From Anopheles merus (taxonomy: Eukaryota > Arthropoda > Insecta > Diptera > Culicidae): a stretch of DNA of 64,000 nucleotides. The stretch lies in contig NC_054081.1 in the NCBI RefSeq assembly GCF_017562075.2, forward strand, positions 6,429,502 through 6,493,501, given 5' to 3'. Below the pieces are notes generated by a model. It was not told the origin of the DNA. It did not search any database and saw nothing but the letters and a program-made list of their open reading frames with translations. Shown piece after piece: positions 1-12,559 of the stretch (the first letter of the stretch is position 1; every line of letters begins with the position of its first letter). The translations under genes and the position numbers were made by a program.

Positions 1-900
1 CACTTAACGCCCATTTTCGGTAGGCATGACGCGAGCAAAAAGAAAAAGCGACCCGATCGGTTCGGTACGCCTTTTTCAATTGGTGCCAAGAAGGGCACGG
101 GCGTTCCAGCTCCCAAGGGAGAGTCATGGACGAGTGCGCTCCCACCACCGTGATGAGCAAGGAAAGGACAGACAAAAAGAAGAAGAAGAAGAAGAAGCAG
201 AAAAAAGAACCATATCCCATTTCTTCGGCACTTTTTGAGCCCTTTTTGCTACTGATGATTTCCATTTTTCTCACTTCATTTGCATACATTTTCTGTGAGT
301 GCGGGAACGTGTTTCTGGGAGAGTGTGTGGCAGGGACGGAACGGAACGACGGGGTGGAAATGGCTGGGATGCTTTGGTTGGGCTGTGAGGCTGTAACACT
401 TTCGCCACGTTGATGAGCAGGAGAGAAAGAACGGAGGTGGGAGCAAAACCAGTTGGAAAAGACAGCAGGAAGTGGGGCAAAAAAACACTGTTGAAGCGGG
501 CGATTACCCGGGACGGGAGGAGAAATTCTAAACCTCAGTACGATTGAGCACATTGCCCCCGGTAGACACACCGCACCTTGGTCGCCTCTTTGCGGCTTAA
601 GCTTCGTTTTTGCTTGATATTTGCTTGTGCCAAAACTCTCTGGCTCAAGTTAAACCATTTTGTTGGGAAAAAAGACAAAAGGAATCTAATGCGTGCCCCG
701 CCAGCATGACACATCGATCGCTCGCATTTTTCTCCTACCGGTGCGAACCGTGCTGCTAATCAAACAAAAGAAGCTTCCCAACTTTAAATAATAACAACTG
801 TGCCGGTAAATATCATTCTACACTTTTCATCAACAGTTTTCGTTTGTTTTACTCCTTTGTGTCACTGTAGTACCTTTACTTTTTCAAATTTTTAAAAGTT

Positions 901-916
901 GCATACCTTTAGGCGC
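901..916 (+). promoter_or_regulatory. Dispersed motif copy (Su(Hw)-like), GCATACCTTTAGGCGC
   Basis: This is a consensus-quality copy preceded by TT, giving TTGCATACCTTTAGGCGC. It sits alone in AT-rich DNA with unrelated flanks. The same 16-mer recurs at 10284 and 44121. The link to Su(Hw) is by remembered motif similarity only. Confidence 0.65.
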
Positions 917-2019
917 TTCGCTTTACTTCTCAAAGAGGCAATAAACATTTTCTGTTTTCCAATTGGTTTTTTTAATGTTAGATCATTTTTTGCCTTGTTA
1001 TTAATTTGCTTATTGGATGCCCTCATTTTAAAACACACGAATCAAACGCCATAACAAATGAGGAACAAAACTATTGAAGCGATTATAAGTGGTAAAGAAA
1101 GAGAAAACAAACCAGCCAATGGTGAAATTAAAGAAGAAAAATTATCGCAATGCCAGCTCGCTACCGAACCTTCTTTCGAGGAAAAGAACAAAGTGAAGTT
1201 TTTTAATCCAATATTTTTCTCCAACGTTCCATTCGCTTCTCATTGCTTTGAGAGCCAAAAAAACACGCTGAACTCCTCCACACGCTCGTTAATAATGCAG
1301 AATTGGATTGAAAAATGGGAAAGCGAAATTGTAACAGACCACCTCATCAGTAACTTGCACGGTTTTACAACCTAGGTGTCTTCGGAGGACACTTTCTTTC
1401 CGTCGCTTTCCTTTGGTTTTGTTTTGCTCCCAGTCTTTACCAATAATTTTTATCGCTCCCTTCGCGCGTGCACGCCCCGACCGAGGTGGGGACCAACTTT
1501 TGAGCATCCAATCCATTCTTTGTTCCCCGTTTTTCCTTCACTCGCTCGCTTCAGTCCACACTGTCACACCGGGGTTGTAGGGGGGGGGGGGAGAGTTCAT
1601 AATTCACTCGCTGGCGGGATTTGGAGGGGAAGTTCCAGCTAAATTCGTTCGTTTGTCTAGCACTCTTTTCTTTTCTTTTTACACTATCATAAATCGTTCC
1701 GGTGTATTTTACTTTTATTTTGTGCAAGGAGATGCCATAGTTTGGTCGTATTTCATTTGACTGTCTTTCATCAATCCACTTGCACACTTTCTTTTTCGAA
1801 CTAGTTAACATGAATATATATATGTTTCTGTGTGAATGTTTTCTTCGTTTGCGATTATTTTTGCTCGATTTGAAGGGCCGATGATTTATGTATTTACGTG
1901 TTCGGTGCTCGGTTTTAAGCTATTCCATATATGTTATACTATTATTTAACAGTTTTATCTTTTGTAAGCGTTATCTTACTGGAAAATACACGTTGGTAGA
2001 ATGGTAAAATGGTAGCATT

Positions 2020-2035
2020 GCATACCTTCAGGCGC
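2020..2035 (+). promoter_or_regulatory. Dispersed motif copy, GCATACCTTCAGGCGC
   Basis: One substitution from the 901 copy (T to C in the centre), preceded by TT. The flanking sequence is otherwise unrelated to the other copies. Confidence 0.65.
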
Positions 2036-3291
2036 TTTTTGCTTTAATTTCCAGTTAAATTTCCTCTACCCCTTAACAGCACTTATCTACCACACTGCAA
2101 GGTGTTCTGTCAACTGTGAGTTCCCGTTTTTCCTCCCGAATGATGAATGACACAGCGATCCATTCCGCAGCAACATTCGCGTCGCAAACTTTGCTGAATT
2201 CCGCCCTTCCGATGCTACCTTCGCCCGCCTATCGTCCTTTCCACTCATGAGCTGTACCATAAAACAAAGGCACCGCATCAACACTGGCAGCAGGAGCAAG
2301 GGCTGCAAAACAAAATAGTAAACAGACAGCAACATACCAGCAACAAAAAACTTCAACACTCCCTGCCCAGCCCCCTGGCCGTTCGTACCGTTCACCTTTA
2401 GCGAACTTACCTACCCATACAGTAGGAATCAACACTGCCTCTAGGTTGCTGCTGCCCTACCTAGCTGTCTTTTACCTATCCAATTTTTTTATCGTTTTTT
2501 GTTTGGTTTTTTGTTTTCCCCTCAAGCCGACAACACACAAACACACCGCAGCGAGCTCAGACGGAAAGGGAGATTTAAGCGCGGCAGACAGAGAGCACGA
2601 CAAAAATCCAATTTATATTCTAAAATTAGCTTTTTCAAACTGTTTAATTCAGTTTTCCGCGAGCACGCAAAGGGACGCGAACCGGAACTATTCACTGCTT
2701 GCCCTTTCTTTCTTTTTTTTTTGTTGGCCAAGGCAGCTTCCACAAAGCGAAGCGTTTGCGCGCTTTTTTCTAGCACCACCACCACCACTGATCCCCGCAC
2801 CTCGGAAAGGCTACGGTCATTGTTTTCGGCTGTGTCACCCGCGTTCGCTTCACCATCGCCGCCATCGCGTTTCGATTGTGTTTTTAGGTTAATTCTTCCG
2901 CGCCCACACTCTCCGCCGGCCGGCAGCGACCACCGACAGTTGGCAGCAATGCAATTTGCACGTTGCCTTTTTGCACGTCTTCAATTTTTGGACCACTCTC
3001 CTGCGTTCGCTCGTTCCGCTTTTTCACCCTGCCTACTTAAGATTAGCCGCTTGTACCGTCGCGCGAATATCTGTTTCCAAATCCCTAACCTCAACTATCT
3101 TGTTTCGAAATTGCATTCCACCTTATCTTACATCTATTGTTTTCGGTACATTTTTTGAGTTTTTTTGTGTGTGTTGTTTCGTGTGTTTCAGACATGTTTC
3201 TCTTCCACTGCAAATAGCATTTGCTCCCTACGCAAGCTTTATACAGTAGGAAATTTGTTTCTTTTTAAAAACGCTACCCTAGTACAGCAAT

Positions 3292-3308
3292 CCGCCTGCA
3301 AGGTAGGC
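3292..3308 (-). promoter_or_regulatory. Divergent dispersed motif, CCGCCTGCAAGGTAGGC
   Basis: It has one extra base in the centre compared with GCGCCTAAAGGTAGGC. It is a direct-repeat partner of the better copy at 3325, starting 33 bp away. Confidence 0.4.
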
Positions 3309-3324
3309 TAAGCGTGTAACACAA

Positions 3325-3340
3325 GCGCCTGAATGTATGC
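3325..3340 (-). promoter_or_regulatory. Dispersed motif copy, GCGCCTGAATGTATGC
   Basis: A good match on the minus orientation, followed by AA. It is paired with a divergent copy at 3292. Confidence 0.65.
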
Positions 3341-3499
3341 AATGGTTAGAAATTCCCTTTTTTTAATGAAAATGCTCGTCAATTTTAGAGGAAATCACTT
3401 TCAATAACTGTATTTTGCGTCAGTACAAGCTCAGATAAAATCCTTTACATTTTAAAACATCATCGTATAAACGCTTCATCTCTGAGCGTTTATTCTTCA

Positions 3500-5890
3500 G
3501 TTTTTCCCGTCCACCTCTTACCAATGAGAACGTTTCATCTTCTGGATAACGAATGTTACGTGCGTGAATGTTTTTTTCTTCTATTGGCTTGTCACTGCAA
3601 AATTCAAACCATCAATGGCTGCTGGATAAACGTGAAACACAATGGATCGCCATTTTCTGCGATTAAGTTAGAGCGTTCCTTGTTCGTCCCCGTCGGTGTG
3701 GTAGTGCGTGATTCATTGCGTAAACGTTCCACTCAATTTCTCATTGCATACATTGGCTACTTTTTGTAGCTTTACAGTTTCTTTTTTTTTAATTTTGATA
3801 TTCTATGTGCGTGCTAGATCGCTTGTTTGCTGGTTGATGAATGCGTTGTCACTATTTTTCCCCAAAAAAACAAAACCTTTCAATCCGATTAGTGATATTG
3901 AAATCGAGCGCAAGCAAAAAAAAAAAAAGAAAGGCCAGCACCATAACTGGCACTAGGCAAATATCGCACCGCAAATCGAGGAGTTGCGATGAAATCTGCA
4001 CCCCCCGAGCCTGTGGAGCAGCTTTTAAAAGCATTCTTCAGCGGTGCAAACAAAACGACCGGCAACAACTAAGTGCTCGCATTGCTGGAAACAAGCGCTT
4101 GTGCTCAAACACACACACTAAATCGTTCGCAGAACCATTTACCAATTTGCCTACGCCTGCTCGCTGCCCGCTAAGCCCCTTTTAAGAGCGGCGCTCCTGG
4201 ACGGCGCTTCCGCTCGCTGAAGTTTTTGCCCGTTCTGCGAGCCACGGATTGATCGGGCCCCCGGGTCCGGCCGGGTGCAATCGTAAATTTTCCCGAAGCG
4301 GCTAATCTTCCGCACGCGTCTAATTGGCTGTAAAATATCCATTATCATCGTGGCGCTGCCCAGGCCCCGGGGTAGGCTGTACAAATGTCCTCGAAATGGC
4401 AGTCAAAAGGCACGCATCAGCAGAAGAAGAAACGGTAGCAGCAGCAGCAACAAAAAAACACACACTCCACAAACCGTGGCGAAACGAAATCCGCTCAAGG
4501 CAGGATTATCATTAGCGGCGTATTCGCGCACGCACGTGCCCGCATTCACCTTGTGCGCGACCGTGCTGCATGCAGGGGCAAACCGAATCCCCGGAAAACT
4601 ATCCCCTTACCGTTCTCTGCGCTGTGCCGGGAGGGTGCACGCGGCCGGTCCAAAAAGCTAAAAAGGCGCCCTGAAGTTGTCGACCAAAAATTAGAACGTT
4701 AATTTGCGGTCATTACTTGCGGGCCGGCGGGTTTGGGACCGAAGCCAAGGGTGCAAGGGCGGGTCGGGAGAAGTAAGCCCACACATCCAGCGGGAAAAGC
4801 GGAGGACCGTTTCACTTTCTGACGTGCTGGTGGCGCCCGGCAGGAACCTGAGCAAACCGGCCGACCCATTAAAAGGACTCGGGTTTCGGAAGTTATTAGA
4901 CGGCGACGTTTTACGAGCTGCAGCTTAGGACTGGCACACGGCGGACAGGGGGGGGGGGGGGCTTTGCGGGCACGACCCCCTGCCCCAGGATCGCGCTGTG
5001 TAGGGGATGCTCTCTGCCCCAGAAAAAACCCGTCCCGTTTTTAATAAGCTTTCACCAGCTCACTCATTAACCATTAGAAGCCAAAAAGGGCTGCCAAAGG
5101 GAGCATTGGCAAAGGGGCCCAAGAAGCGAGCGAGCGTAAATCAAGATTAAATCCAGCCCCTGCTGGATGTACCCGCTGGTGGAAGCTTAATGGTCAGTTA
5201 AATGTGAAAACAGCCTCGCCCCACCCCCGGCTCGGAGCACTCGCCCTGTGACCGGGGCTTTGCGATGTTTCGGGGACGCTTTTTGCCGGGAGGTCGGGAT
5301 GCTGGGATGAAGTGATTAATTAGTAGCTCTCCCTCTCTCTCCCTCTCTCTTTTTCTCTCACTCCCACTCCACCACCTACCTAAAAGCACTCCAGCACGCC
5401 GTGTGTCATTCTGATTCGTGCCACAGCAACGGAGCGAACCCCTTTTTTGCCGCCAGTCAATAGAATGAATCGGACGGATCGGTAGTAAATCACACACATC
5501 CTTGCCGCCCGATGCCAGGGTCAAAAAATAAAGGGCCACTTTCACACAACAGTCACACACACACAGAGAGAGGCAAAAGCAGTGGAGAGTTGAAAATGTT
5601 TTACGTCCAGCCAGTTCGGCCAGAACAGCGTAAAAACCCTTTTTCCATGCGACTACCGAAAACAGAGGTCCGTGCGGGCGCGTTGAAGCTATCTTTAGCT
5701 CATTTCCGGGCCGCCCGGGTGGGTGAGGGATTACTTTTGGGTGGAACATTTTTATGAGCTTCCGGCGGGTGCTCGTGTTTTGCTGGGGCAGGCCCCTCTG
5801 GAGGGGGTTGCACTGTCGAGCCGCCGGTCTGGTTTAACCCTTCGTTGCGTAGCTGAGCGCGGGGTACTTGAGTTGATCGAAAAACTTGAA
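3500..5890. other. GC-rich non-coding block
   Basis: The base composition rises relative to both flanks and no recognisable gene is present. There is a G-run near 4948-4961 and a CT-rich tract near 5328-5365. AT-rich islets such as the TTAATTAG at about 5312 interrupt the GC-rich sequence, a pattern seen in dipteran regulatory DNA. The block ends abruptly close to the dispersed motif at 5903. Function is unknown. Confidence 0.45.
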
Positions 5891-5902
5891 ATATACAAAC
5901 AA

Positions 5903-5918
5903 ACGCCTGAATATATGC
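5903..5918 (-). promoter_or_regulatory. Dispersed motif copy, ACGCCTGAATATATGC
   Basis: Matches the consensus except for an A in the GTATGC half. It lies where GC-rich DNA gives way to AT-rich DNA. Confidence 0.55.
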
Positions 5919-6047
5919 AAGATCATTGCTCTTGTACCTCCACCATTAAATTGCGATTGCATAGTTCTCGTTGACTGTGTATTTTTTCACACACTATCAA
6001 GCATTTAAGCATATTAATTAAACATAACTTCACTACACCATTGCAAA

Positions 6048-6063
6048 GCGCCTAAATGTATGC
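6048..6063 (-). promoter_or_regulatory. Dispersed motif copy, GCGCCTAAATGTATGC
   Basis: A consensus-quality copy followed by AA, in AT-rich DNA 145 bp from the 5903 copy and in the same orientation. Confidence 0.65.
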
Positions 6064-6720
6064 AATGCGATACCTGTACACTCAGATGCTGCACAATTGT
6101 TTCAGTGCTAGTATTTGATTTATCATTTCTCTTGTTGCGGGTGTATGAGTTTCTGTATTTGAGTCACTTTTACAGACTTTTTGTAATGTTCGTGCATTAG
6201 ACCCAATTCCAATCAGATCAAAAATTGGTCGCTCTTTTCTCGTTGCTAATTCACAACTAACTCGACGACGCTTATTATTTAACAGCTGATCCGTCTTATT
6301 CCTGAGGTAGCACGCTTAGTGACCGTTCTCAAACTTTTCCCTTATTTGCCCTTTTTTTCATCTAAGCCAGTTGTTTTGCCCTCTTCTAACTATACAGCGC
6401 CATCTGGGGTTTATTTTGTAAATCAATCGAGCTTGAGTCTTTGACAGATCGTTGTTTTGTAAATATTATGGTTGATAATCTGCACGAGGCTGATATCGTG
6501 CCTATAATTTGTGCTAGTAAGACTCAAACGAGATTTTTAAATAGTCTGTACGCTATCCAAAACACCGTTTGACGTTCTTTAGAACAGAAAATGTATTCCT
6601 ATGTTGGATAAATTTTAAAAATATTTTATTTTATTATTTTCAATTATTTGCTTACTGAGGATTTTGAAGCCTCCTAAGCGCAATATAGAATGCCAATCAT
6701 AGCAAACATTCGGGCGTGAT

Positions 6721-6736
6721 GCATAAATTTAGGCGC
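6721..6736 (+). promoter_or_regulatory. Dispersed motif copy, GCATAAATTTAGGCGC
   Basis: One mismatch in the GCATAC half (C to A). The AGGCGC half is intact. Confidence 0.5.
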
Positions 6737-7080
6737 TTTAAATTTCTAACAATGTATTATATTGGATGTTTTAATTAAATAAGCACATCTTAGTCAAAAA
6801 GCATTTTCATTGACTAAAAGGCTGTTTATACGGACATTCGACATATTTAACACAAAACGATACCGTATGAAATAATCAATCATGCTTTATACTTGACTTG
6901 TTTCTTTTTTTAAATACCAAAAAAATATTAACATCTTTTTCATGGTTAAAGTAAACTATAACATATTATCAAACACAATTTTTAACTTGATAATTCTGAA
7001 ACAAATCCATAATATTGTAAAATATTGAACATTGGAATGAATATAAAACTTGAAATCAGTCGTTACACTCTTTGTTCTTA

Positions 7081-7335
7081 CAGGGTTTCCCACGATTTAT
7101 TGGTTGGTTCCCATCCATTTTTGGTGAGTTGTTATAATTTTTTGATGCGTTCCCAACGGTTTTTTGTCCGAATCCCAGAATTTTTGGGTCCAACCTATTC
7201 GCGTATGTGAAAAAATCCATTCGGAAAATACCAATAAATTATGAGAACGAACCAAAAATCAATGAGATACGATCAAAAATCGTGGGAACGCACCAAAACA
7301 TCATGCAAACTGACCGAAAAATCGTGAAATCCCTG
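7081..7335. mobile_element. Palindromic MITE, TA-flanked (family A, copy 1)
   Basis: The element starts CAGGGTTTCCCACGATT and ends in the complement, GAAATCCCTG, with TA on both sides (7079-7080 and 7336-7337). The arms are long, imperfect inverted repeats. Within each arm a unit of about 21-25 bp (TTCCCANNNTTTTTGGT type) is reiterated. It has no coding capacity, and the TA duplication suggests mobilisation by a Tc1/mariner-type transposase. A second copy lies at 55560. Confidence 0.8.
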
Positions 7336-7558
7336 TACAGATAGGTAAAGTTCTAACTTACAATATTCTAGTTTTAACTACTACAAAAAAAAAACATCTT
7401 ACCTTAAACTCTTATGAGATAATTTGAGTGTACGTTCAACTTAACATAAAACTTAAAAATATGTATAAAAGCAAAAGTTGTTGATTCTTAATATATTAAC
7501 TATAAGCGAAGAATTTTCAAGACTATTTCAAGCAAAATAAACACTTTATGCTAAGCTT

Positions 7559-7574
7559 GCATACTTGTAGGCGC
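7559..7574 (+). promoter_or_regulatory. Dispersed motif copy, GCATACTTGTAGGCGC
   Basis: Both conserved halves are intact and only the centre varies. It is preceded by TT. Confidence 0.55.
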
Positions 7575-8034
7575 TGTGTAAATGCTACAAAAGTGAAATT
7601 TGCTCGAAATTATTTTTCCGAATCTGCTCGAATAGTGCTCGATACGCCTGAAAATGTGAATTTGTGTGTGATCAAGTGTGTTGAAAGCGCCAAGATTTTA
7701 TGTGTTCGTTAATAATATTTTCTTATATCGGTGGACGATACTGGCGAGCTCATTTTACATACATAGCTTTGATTTTTTCATGGAAAACCAAAGCTAATTT
7801 TGTGTGAGATTATTCTTTAAGTATGAAATAGCTACATGACAAAGTATAACGCTGGGAAAAATCATTTCTTAGCGAATCTAGAAGAATACATCGAAAAAGT
7901 CGTATCACAGTTGGTTTTAAAATACTTTTTCTAAATTTCCTTAAACTGTTGGAACTTTAAGGCTCCCGTTGAAGGGACTTGTAGGCACTGTGTCATCAGT
8001 TTATCTATACATTTATCCCTGTATCCCCCTAAAA

Positions 8035-10080
8035 TGGTTCATATCGTTGTGTGTTTTAAACTCAAAATAAACAACACGATCATTCACTGGTCGTCGAAGG
8101 GTTTCCGCTACATCCACACCCAAACCCTACCGGTTACTCGCACGGTCAGAGTGTGGAGCAAAATGGACGGGGAAAGAAACAGATTGCCCCCCGCCAAACC
8201 CAAACAAACCGAACGAGGGGACGATTAGGCCGGTGAAAAAAGGGGACCAACCATAAAACGACCAGCACCCGGGTCGGGCCCGTTGTTTGCACCGTTCGGC
8301 CATTGCTGCGGAGGTTTCCGGTTGTCACCCTGCTGGAGGGTAGTGAGCGAAAGCGGGAGGTGACCACAGTTCGATCGGTGTGACTGACTGGGGGAACGGT
8401 TTAGGCATCGACCGATTGACGTTTTGTGCGGCCCAACTTTTGAGCCCATTGACACCAGCAGCCGAGAAATGTCAAGAAATCGGTTAGCGGGGAGACGATT
8501 GCTGTGTTTTATTTGCCCACAAAACCCGGCACCCACCGAGGAGAGTCGTTCGCAGGGAATCGAGTCGTAAAAAGGGAAAGCTCATAAAAGCGACCGCGTT
8601 TGTGATGTTGCGGTTTTGGCCCACCGTTGATGCTTTTCACACCGCGTCTTTAAAGTGAGCCTGCCCGTCCTTGCTCCCGCACGGGGTCGAAACGGTTAAA
8701 GGTGCCGGCCCGGTGACGCGATCTACCCGTACGCGACCACACGTGAAGCAGCAAAAGCGAAACTCCCGTCCCCGTAAAAGCTGTAAGCAGTGAGTTGGCT
8801 CTGTTTTGTGTGCGCTGGTGGACAGTAGAAATTGAAATGTCAAAAAAATAATTTAAAACTTTATCCACCGGTGCCGGGCGGGTGTTTGTGGCTGTGTGCT
8901 ACCGCAATGTCGCCAACCTTCCATCTGTTTTCTCGCAGTTTGGATGCTTTTTTTCGCTTCTTCTCTCATGTTACACACCCGTTCTCACATCGAGAGCCAA
9001 GCATAAGCAAATCGGTCGTGTCTGTGTGTGGAAAGGGATGCTTCTGACCATTGCTAGCGGAAACAACTCCATTCAGAAAAAGAGAAACCACAGCCAGAAG
9101 CAAAAAAAAAAGACACACTCATAGGGCGGAAGGTGACCGGTTGGAATGAAATTAAAAGCATAAGCACGTGACGCTGTGGGTGTGTGGGATTAGTGCAAAC
9201 CGGTACCGCTACCTTCCATTCCCGCGCGTTATGAATTATGGCCGGCGAAAGGAACGGACGCAAAAGCCCCATTAGTTTACTGTTCGCCATCTCGTTCCAT
9301 TTTGCTTCCGTGACCTCAAAGTACCTGAACGCGTTGCCACTCACTCCCCAGGAGAGACAAATCTCACCCCCATAGTGACGCCTAGACCTTTAGGGAGATA
9401 GCGAAATGGTGAACAAAAAAAGCTGGACAACCGAAAAATTAACGACCTGATTGTTCATTATTTTAATATTCTGCCCACCGTGATTAGAGCCTGTCACGTC
9501 GATCCTTCTAACCACCAAAAAACCCCACCCCACCCGGCACGCATCATCAATCAAGCGGCATCTATTGTTTGCGAGCGATTTACATCGATTTGTTTTGGGG
9601 CGAATCGAGTCAGCACACTGTGTTTGCTGTGGCCCGCACCTGCCTGGGAGTGGAGGAGATAACGGGACCCAAATGCTGTCCAGCATCACCCACGCCCACC
9701 GAGACACTTTCGGCCATTTGCTTCCAATTGTTGCAAATTAATGGCTTTCGCGGTGCTTAACTTTTTTCTCTCTCCACGGCATTGCGTTCGAGCACCGGTG
9801 GCTCGGTAATTATTTCCCACGTCAACCCCGTTCCCCCTTGGGTGATTGCTGAAAACTGACAGCTGGAGAATCATTACGAATCCCACGCGGGCGTACGGGG
9901 ACGCTTATCGAAAAGATGCTTCGATAAGGTTTCTTGGTACGCGGAGGTTTTCCCTGGCAAGCGGGACACAACCATGGAAAACTTTCTTGCGGAACGCTTA
10001 CGATCCTCTGTCATTATCGGTCAATTGTCATCGCGGGGGTTTGATGGGTTTGTGTCCTAGTGCTAGCGTTAACGTTAAAT
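8035..10080. other. GC-rich non-coding block
   Basis: This is a GC-rich stretch between two AT-rich ones. No frame resembles a known protein, and I see no mobile-element signature. It contains no copy of the dispersed motif; the nearest copies are outside it on both sides (7559 and 10284). Confidence 0.45.
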
Positions 10081-10283
10081 TAATATTCTATGTAGTATTA
10101 TTTCGTCAATTTCATTGATGTTTTTCCATCCAAAAAATTATAATCGCTTCATTGTCAGTATTTTTTTGTCTTGTCAGATTTGTCAGTCTGAGCAGGTTGA
10201 AGATCTTGTAGACTTTGCTTTCCCATTCGATGGATGTTGTTGTTGTCTTAAAAAGTAGCTTAAATTTGAAAACTAATAATGTT

Positions 10284-10299
10284 GCATACCTTTAGGCGC
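10284..10299 (+). promoter_or_regulatory. Dispersed motif copy, GCATACCTTTAGGCGC
   Basis: Identical to the copies at 901 and 44121. It lies about 200 bp inside the AT-rich side of a compositional boundary. Confidence 0.65.
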
Positions 10300-10505
10300 T
10301 TTCGAAGGCTTTGTAAGCCACCTAAAAGCGGAACTTTATAAAACCGTCGATGAATGATGGTGAGAGAATAATTGAGAGTGCATCAACCCAGTAGGATCAA
10401 AGGCTTCACCAAAGCTCACAAAAATCCTAAATAAATGCTCCCTCAGTGTTTATATTGTGCTTAAATTCATCACACATTTTTATTACGATAAAATATTCCA
10501 ATATA

Positions 10506-11051
10506 AGGGCCCTTCACGATTCTAGTCAGTTTTTTATATGGTGTTTGACAATTGGAGGCTGAAATCATGTAAACACTCCATACAAAACCACGCATAAAAC
10601 TAGCCTGCAATTTTCGGTCTAGATTATTCTAGCCTCAAAGCTAGAATTAGCTTCGAGTACCTACTCGAAAACACGGTGTTGTTTACATTTACCCCAAGGT
10701 GCATTAAAGAGATCAGGTGGTGGAATCTGGAATCAAAGTGTATGTATGTTTGGAATCAAAGTGTATCATAGTATGTTTTTTACAACCAAATTTGAATAAC
10801 ACTTTTTGATAGCATGGGTGAAAACTTTTGTTCAAACAAGCTTTCTGAAGGCATGACGAATACACAAAACACTCTTAAAATATTCATTAATCAACAGAAG
10901 CGATAAAAATCAGTCTTCTAAATTCATACACCTTGGGATAAGCCCACCTGTATATTGTACACACTTAGATAGCTGCCTGAAAACTGCTATACAATGCAAA
11001 CAGCTGACAGGCTGAAATTTCAGCCTACGAACTTAAAACGGATAGGGCCCC
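10506..11051. mobile_element. Possible decayed inverted-repeat element
   Basis: AGGGCCCTTCACGATTC at the left and GGATAGGGCCCC at the right could be terminal repeats. Subterminal TTTCAGCCT/AGGCTGAAAT strings lie in both halves in opposite orientation. No coding region is present. The assignment is tentative because the arms are diverged and no target duplication is clear. Confidence 0.3.
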
Positions 11052-11204
11052 ATGAAGAGCAATTAGTTGACGCTTAGGGGAAAACATGTCAAAATCGCAG
11101 GTATTATAATGCGCGTTGAAATGATCGTGTAAAGAATTGTGAGCTTCGGTACGTTACGTAAAAATTGTGTTTCAATGAAATGTGTCAGAAAAACTAACGA
11201 TATT

Positions 11205-11315
11205 ACTGGTTATGCGCGATATTACTCGTTACAAAAGGTATTTTTTTAGCATTTAGATTTCCCCGTTATGCGCAAAACTCGTATTAAGAGGTACTCGTTA
11301 AGAGGGATGTCACTG
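11205..11315. mobile_element. Terminal fragment of a TIR DNA transposon
   Basis: The segment ends in GTTAAGAGGGATGTCACTG followed by TA, and contains CGTTATGCGCAAAACTCG. This resembles pogo/Tigger-type terminal repeats as I recall them (CAGTGACA...CGTTA). I could not find the other end. A similar CTCGTTATGCGGGAGGC string lies near 18030. Confidence 0.35.
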
Positions 11316-12559
11316 TAAAAAAAAACAAAAAAAAACAATAATACACCACAGGAGTACACGTTTCTACAGTTGTAAAATGCTTGTTCTGCTTCATGATAAC
11401 GCTTGTTTTGGAAAATTTACAGAGCAATTTGACAGCAATGTCTTGGGTAAACGAAAGAAACATTTTACAAAATTTGTGAAGTGTTTGTGGTATGAGAATA
11501 GGTTTAAAGACTTACTACATGTTCAGATGTTACACTAAACTAAATTTAATGGCAATTTTCCAAATCTCAAACCAGATTGTTGTATTGGTTCGCAGAACTT
11601 TGACACTCGGTGTGAAGTGCGGCTTACACTGGCATTAAAAACCCGCAGCCAAATTCGAGCAGTTTGTGAGCTCGCATGAGGCCTCGCAATCGCGATAGCT
11701 TTTCAGCACTGGTATATTGATAAATATATTTCCCGATATACGCCATACTCAATACACGTGATTTTGGTATACGGTATGTTCTAAATTTGACAGTTCTTTG
11801 AGCAAATTGTACTAATTTGACACATCGAATGTCAAAATCAAAATAAATTCTCTTTTGGTCGAATTTGAAAAACCATTTTACATGGTACAATATTATAATT
11901 TACAATTGAAATCAGATCAAACAACTAATTGAATGGCTAAAACCTACCACTTCAAGCAAAAATATAAGAAAATTAACTATAATTGAACTGAAAATCTCTA
12001 AATTCGTCTTACTATTCGATTATTTCGAATATTCGAGATGCGCCATTGCCTCTAGTCCGCATTATTAGCATATATCGGGAAGTACTAATATGGTATATGG
12101 GTATAAAATCATTGTTTTTGTATTCCTCGGATTGCATATTCTTCTATTTTTTATTAAAACGAGACATCAATTTTATCCCGTGTGAAACCGAGTAAATCAG
12201 CTAGTCTCAATATAAAATGAATGAAGAAACATCAAAAGTTAGATATGGTTTTCTTAAATGAAAAGGCATCTTTTTTCAGAAGTTTGAAGATGAATTTTGA
12301 TAACGTGAGGATAACGCAAGAAGACAATTTAGTTCAATTTAATTTGCTCATCGCGTGCACAAAGCTCGGTGCAAAACACTGTAGCAAAATAATTCCCAAA
12401 AATGACGTCATTAATTGGACTGACCCACCCAACGTAAACGTGCCTACTGTGCACTGCTGCACAAAAATCACACCGTAATTCGCTTTGTAAAACGTTAGCT
12501 TATCAGCCATCAGCACCGAACAACAAAATCTGTTCATTTGCACCTTGCCCACGTCATGG

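Larger units (their letters stand above)
1..3500. other. Non-coding mixed-composition segment, no gene recognised
   Basis: No frame here shows a protein I recognise, and the longest ones run through low-complexity DNA with no consistent coding signature. The stretch contains a short AAG run near 177-199, a G-run near 1580-1590, and four copies of the dispersed RCGCCTRMANGTAKGC motif (901, 2020, 3292, 3325). Otherwise I see only A/T runs and unremarkable intergenic sequence. An unrecognised short exon cannot be excluded without transcript data. Confidence 0.6.
5890..8035. other. AT-rich non-coding block with one MITE
   Basis: The sequence is AT-rich and lacks any recognisable coding region. 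It carries four dispersed motifs (5903, 6048, 6721, 7559) and a palindromic MITE at 7081-7335. A weaker motif-like string (GACTTGTAGGCAC) lies near 7976. The rest is anonymous AT-rich DNA. Confidence 0.5.
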
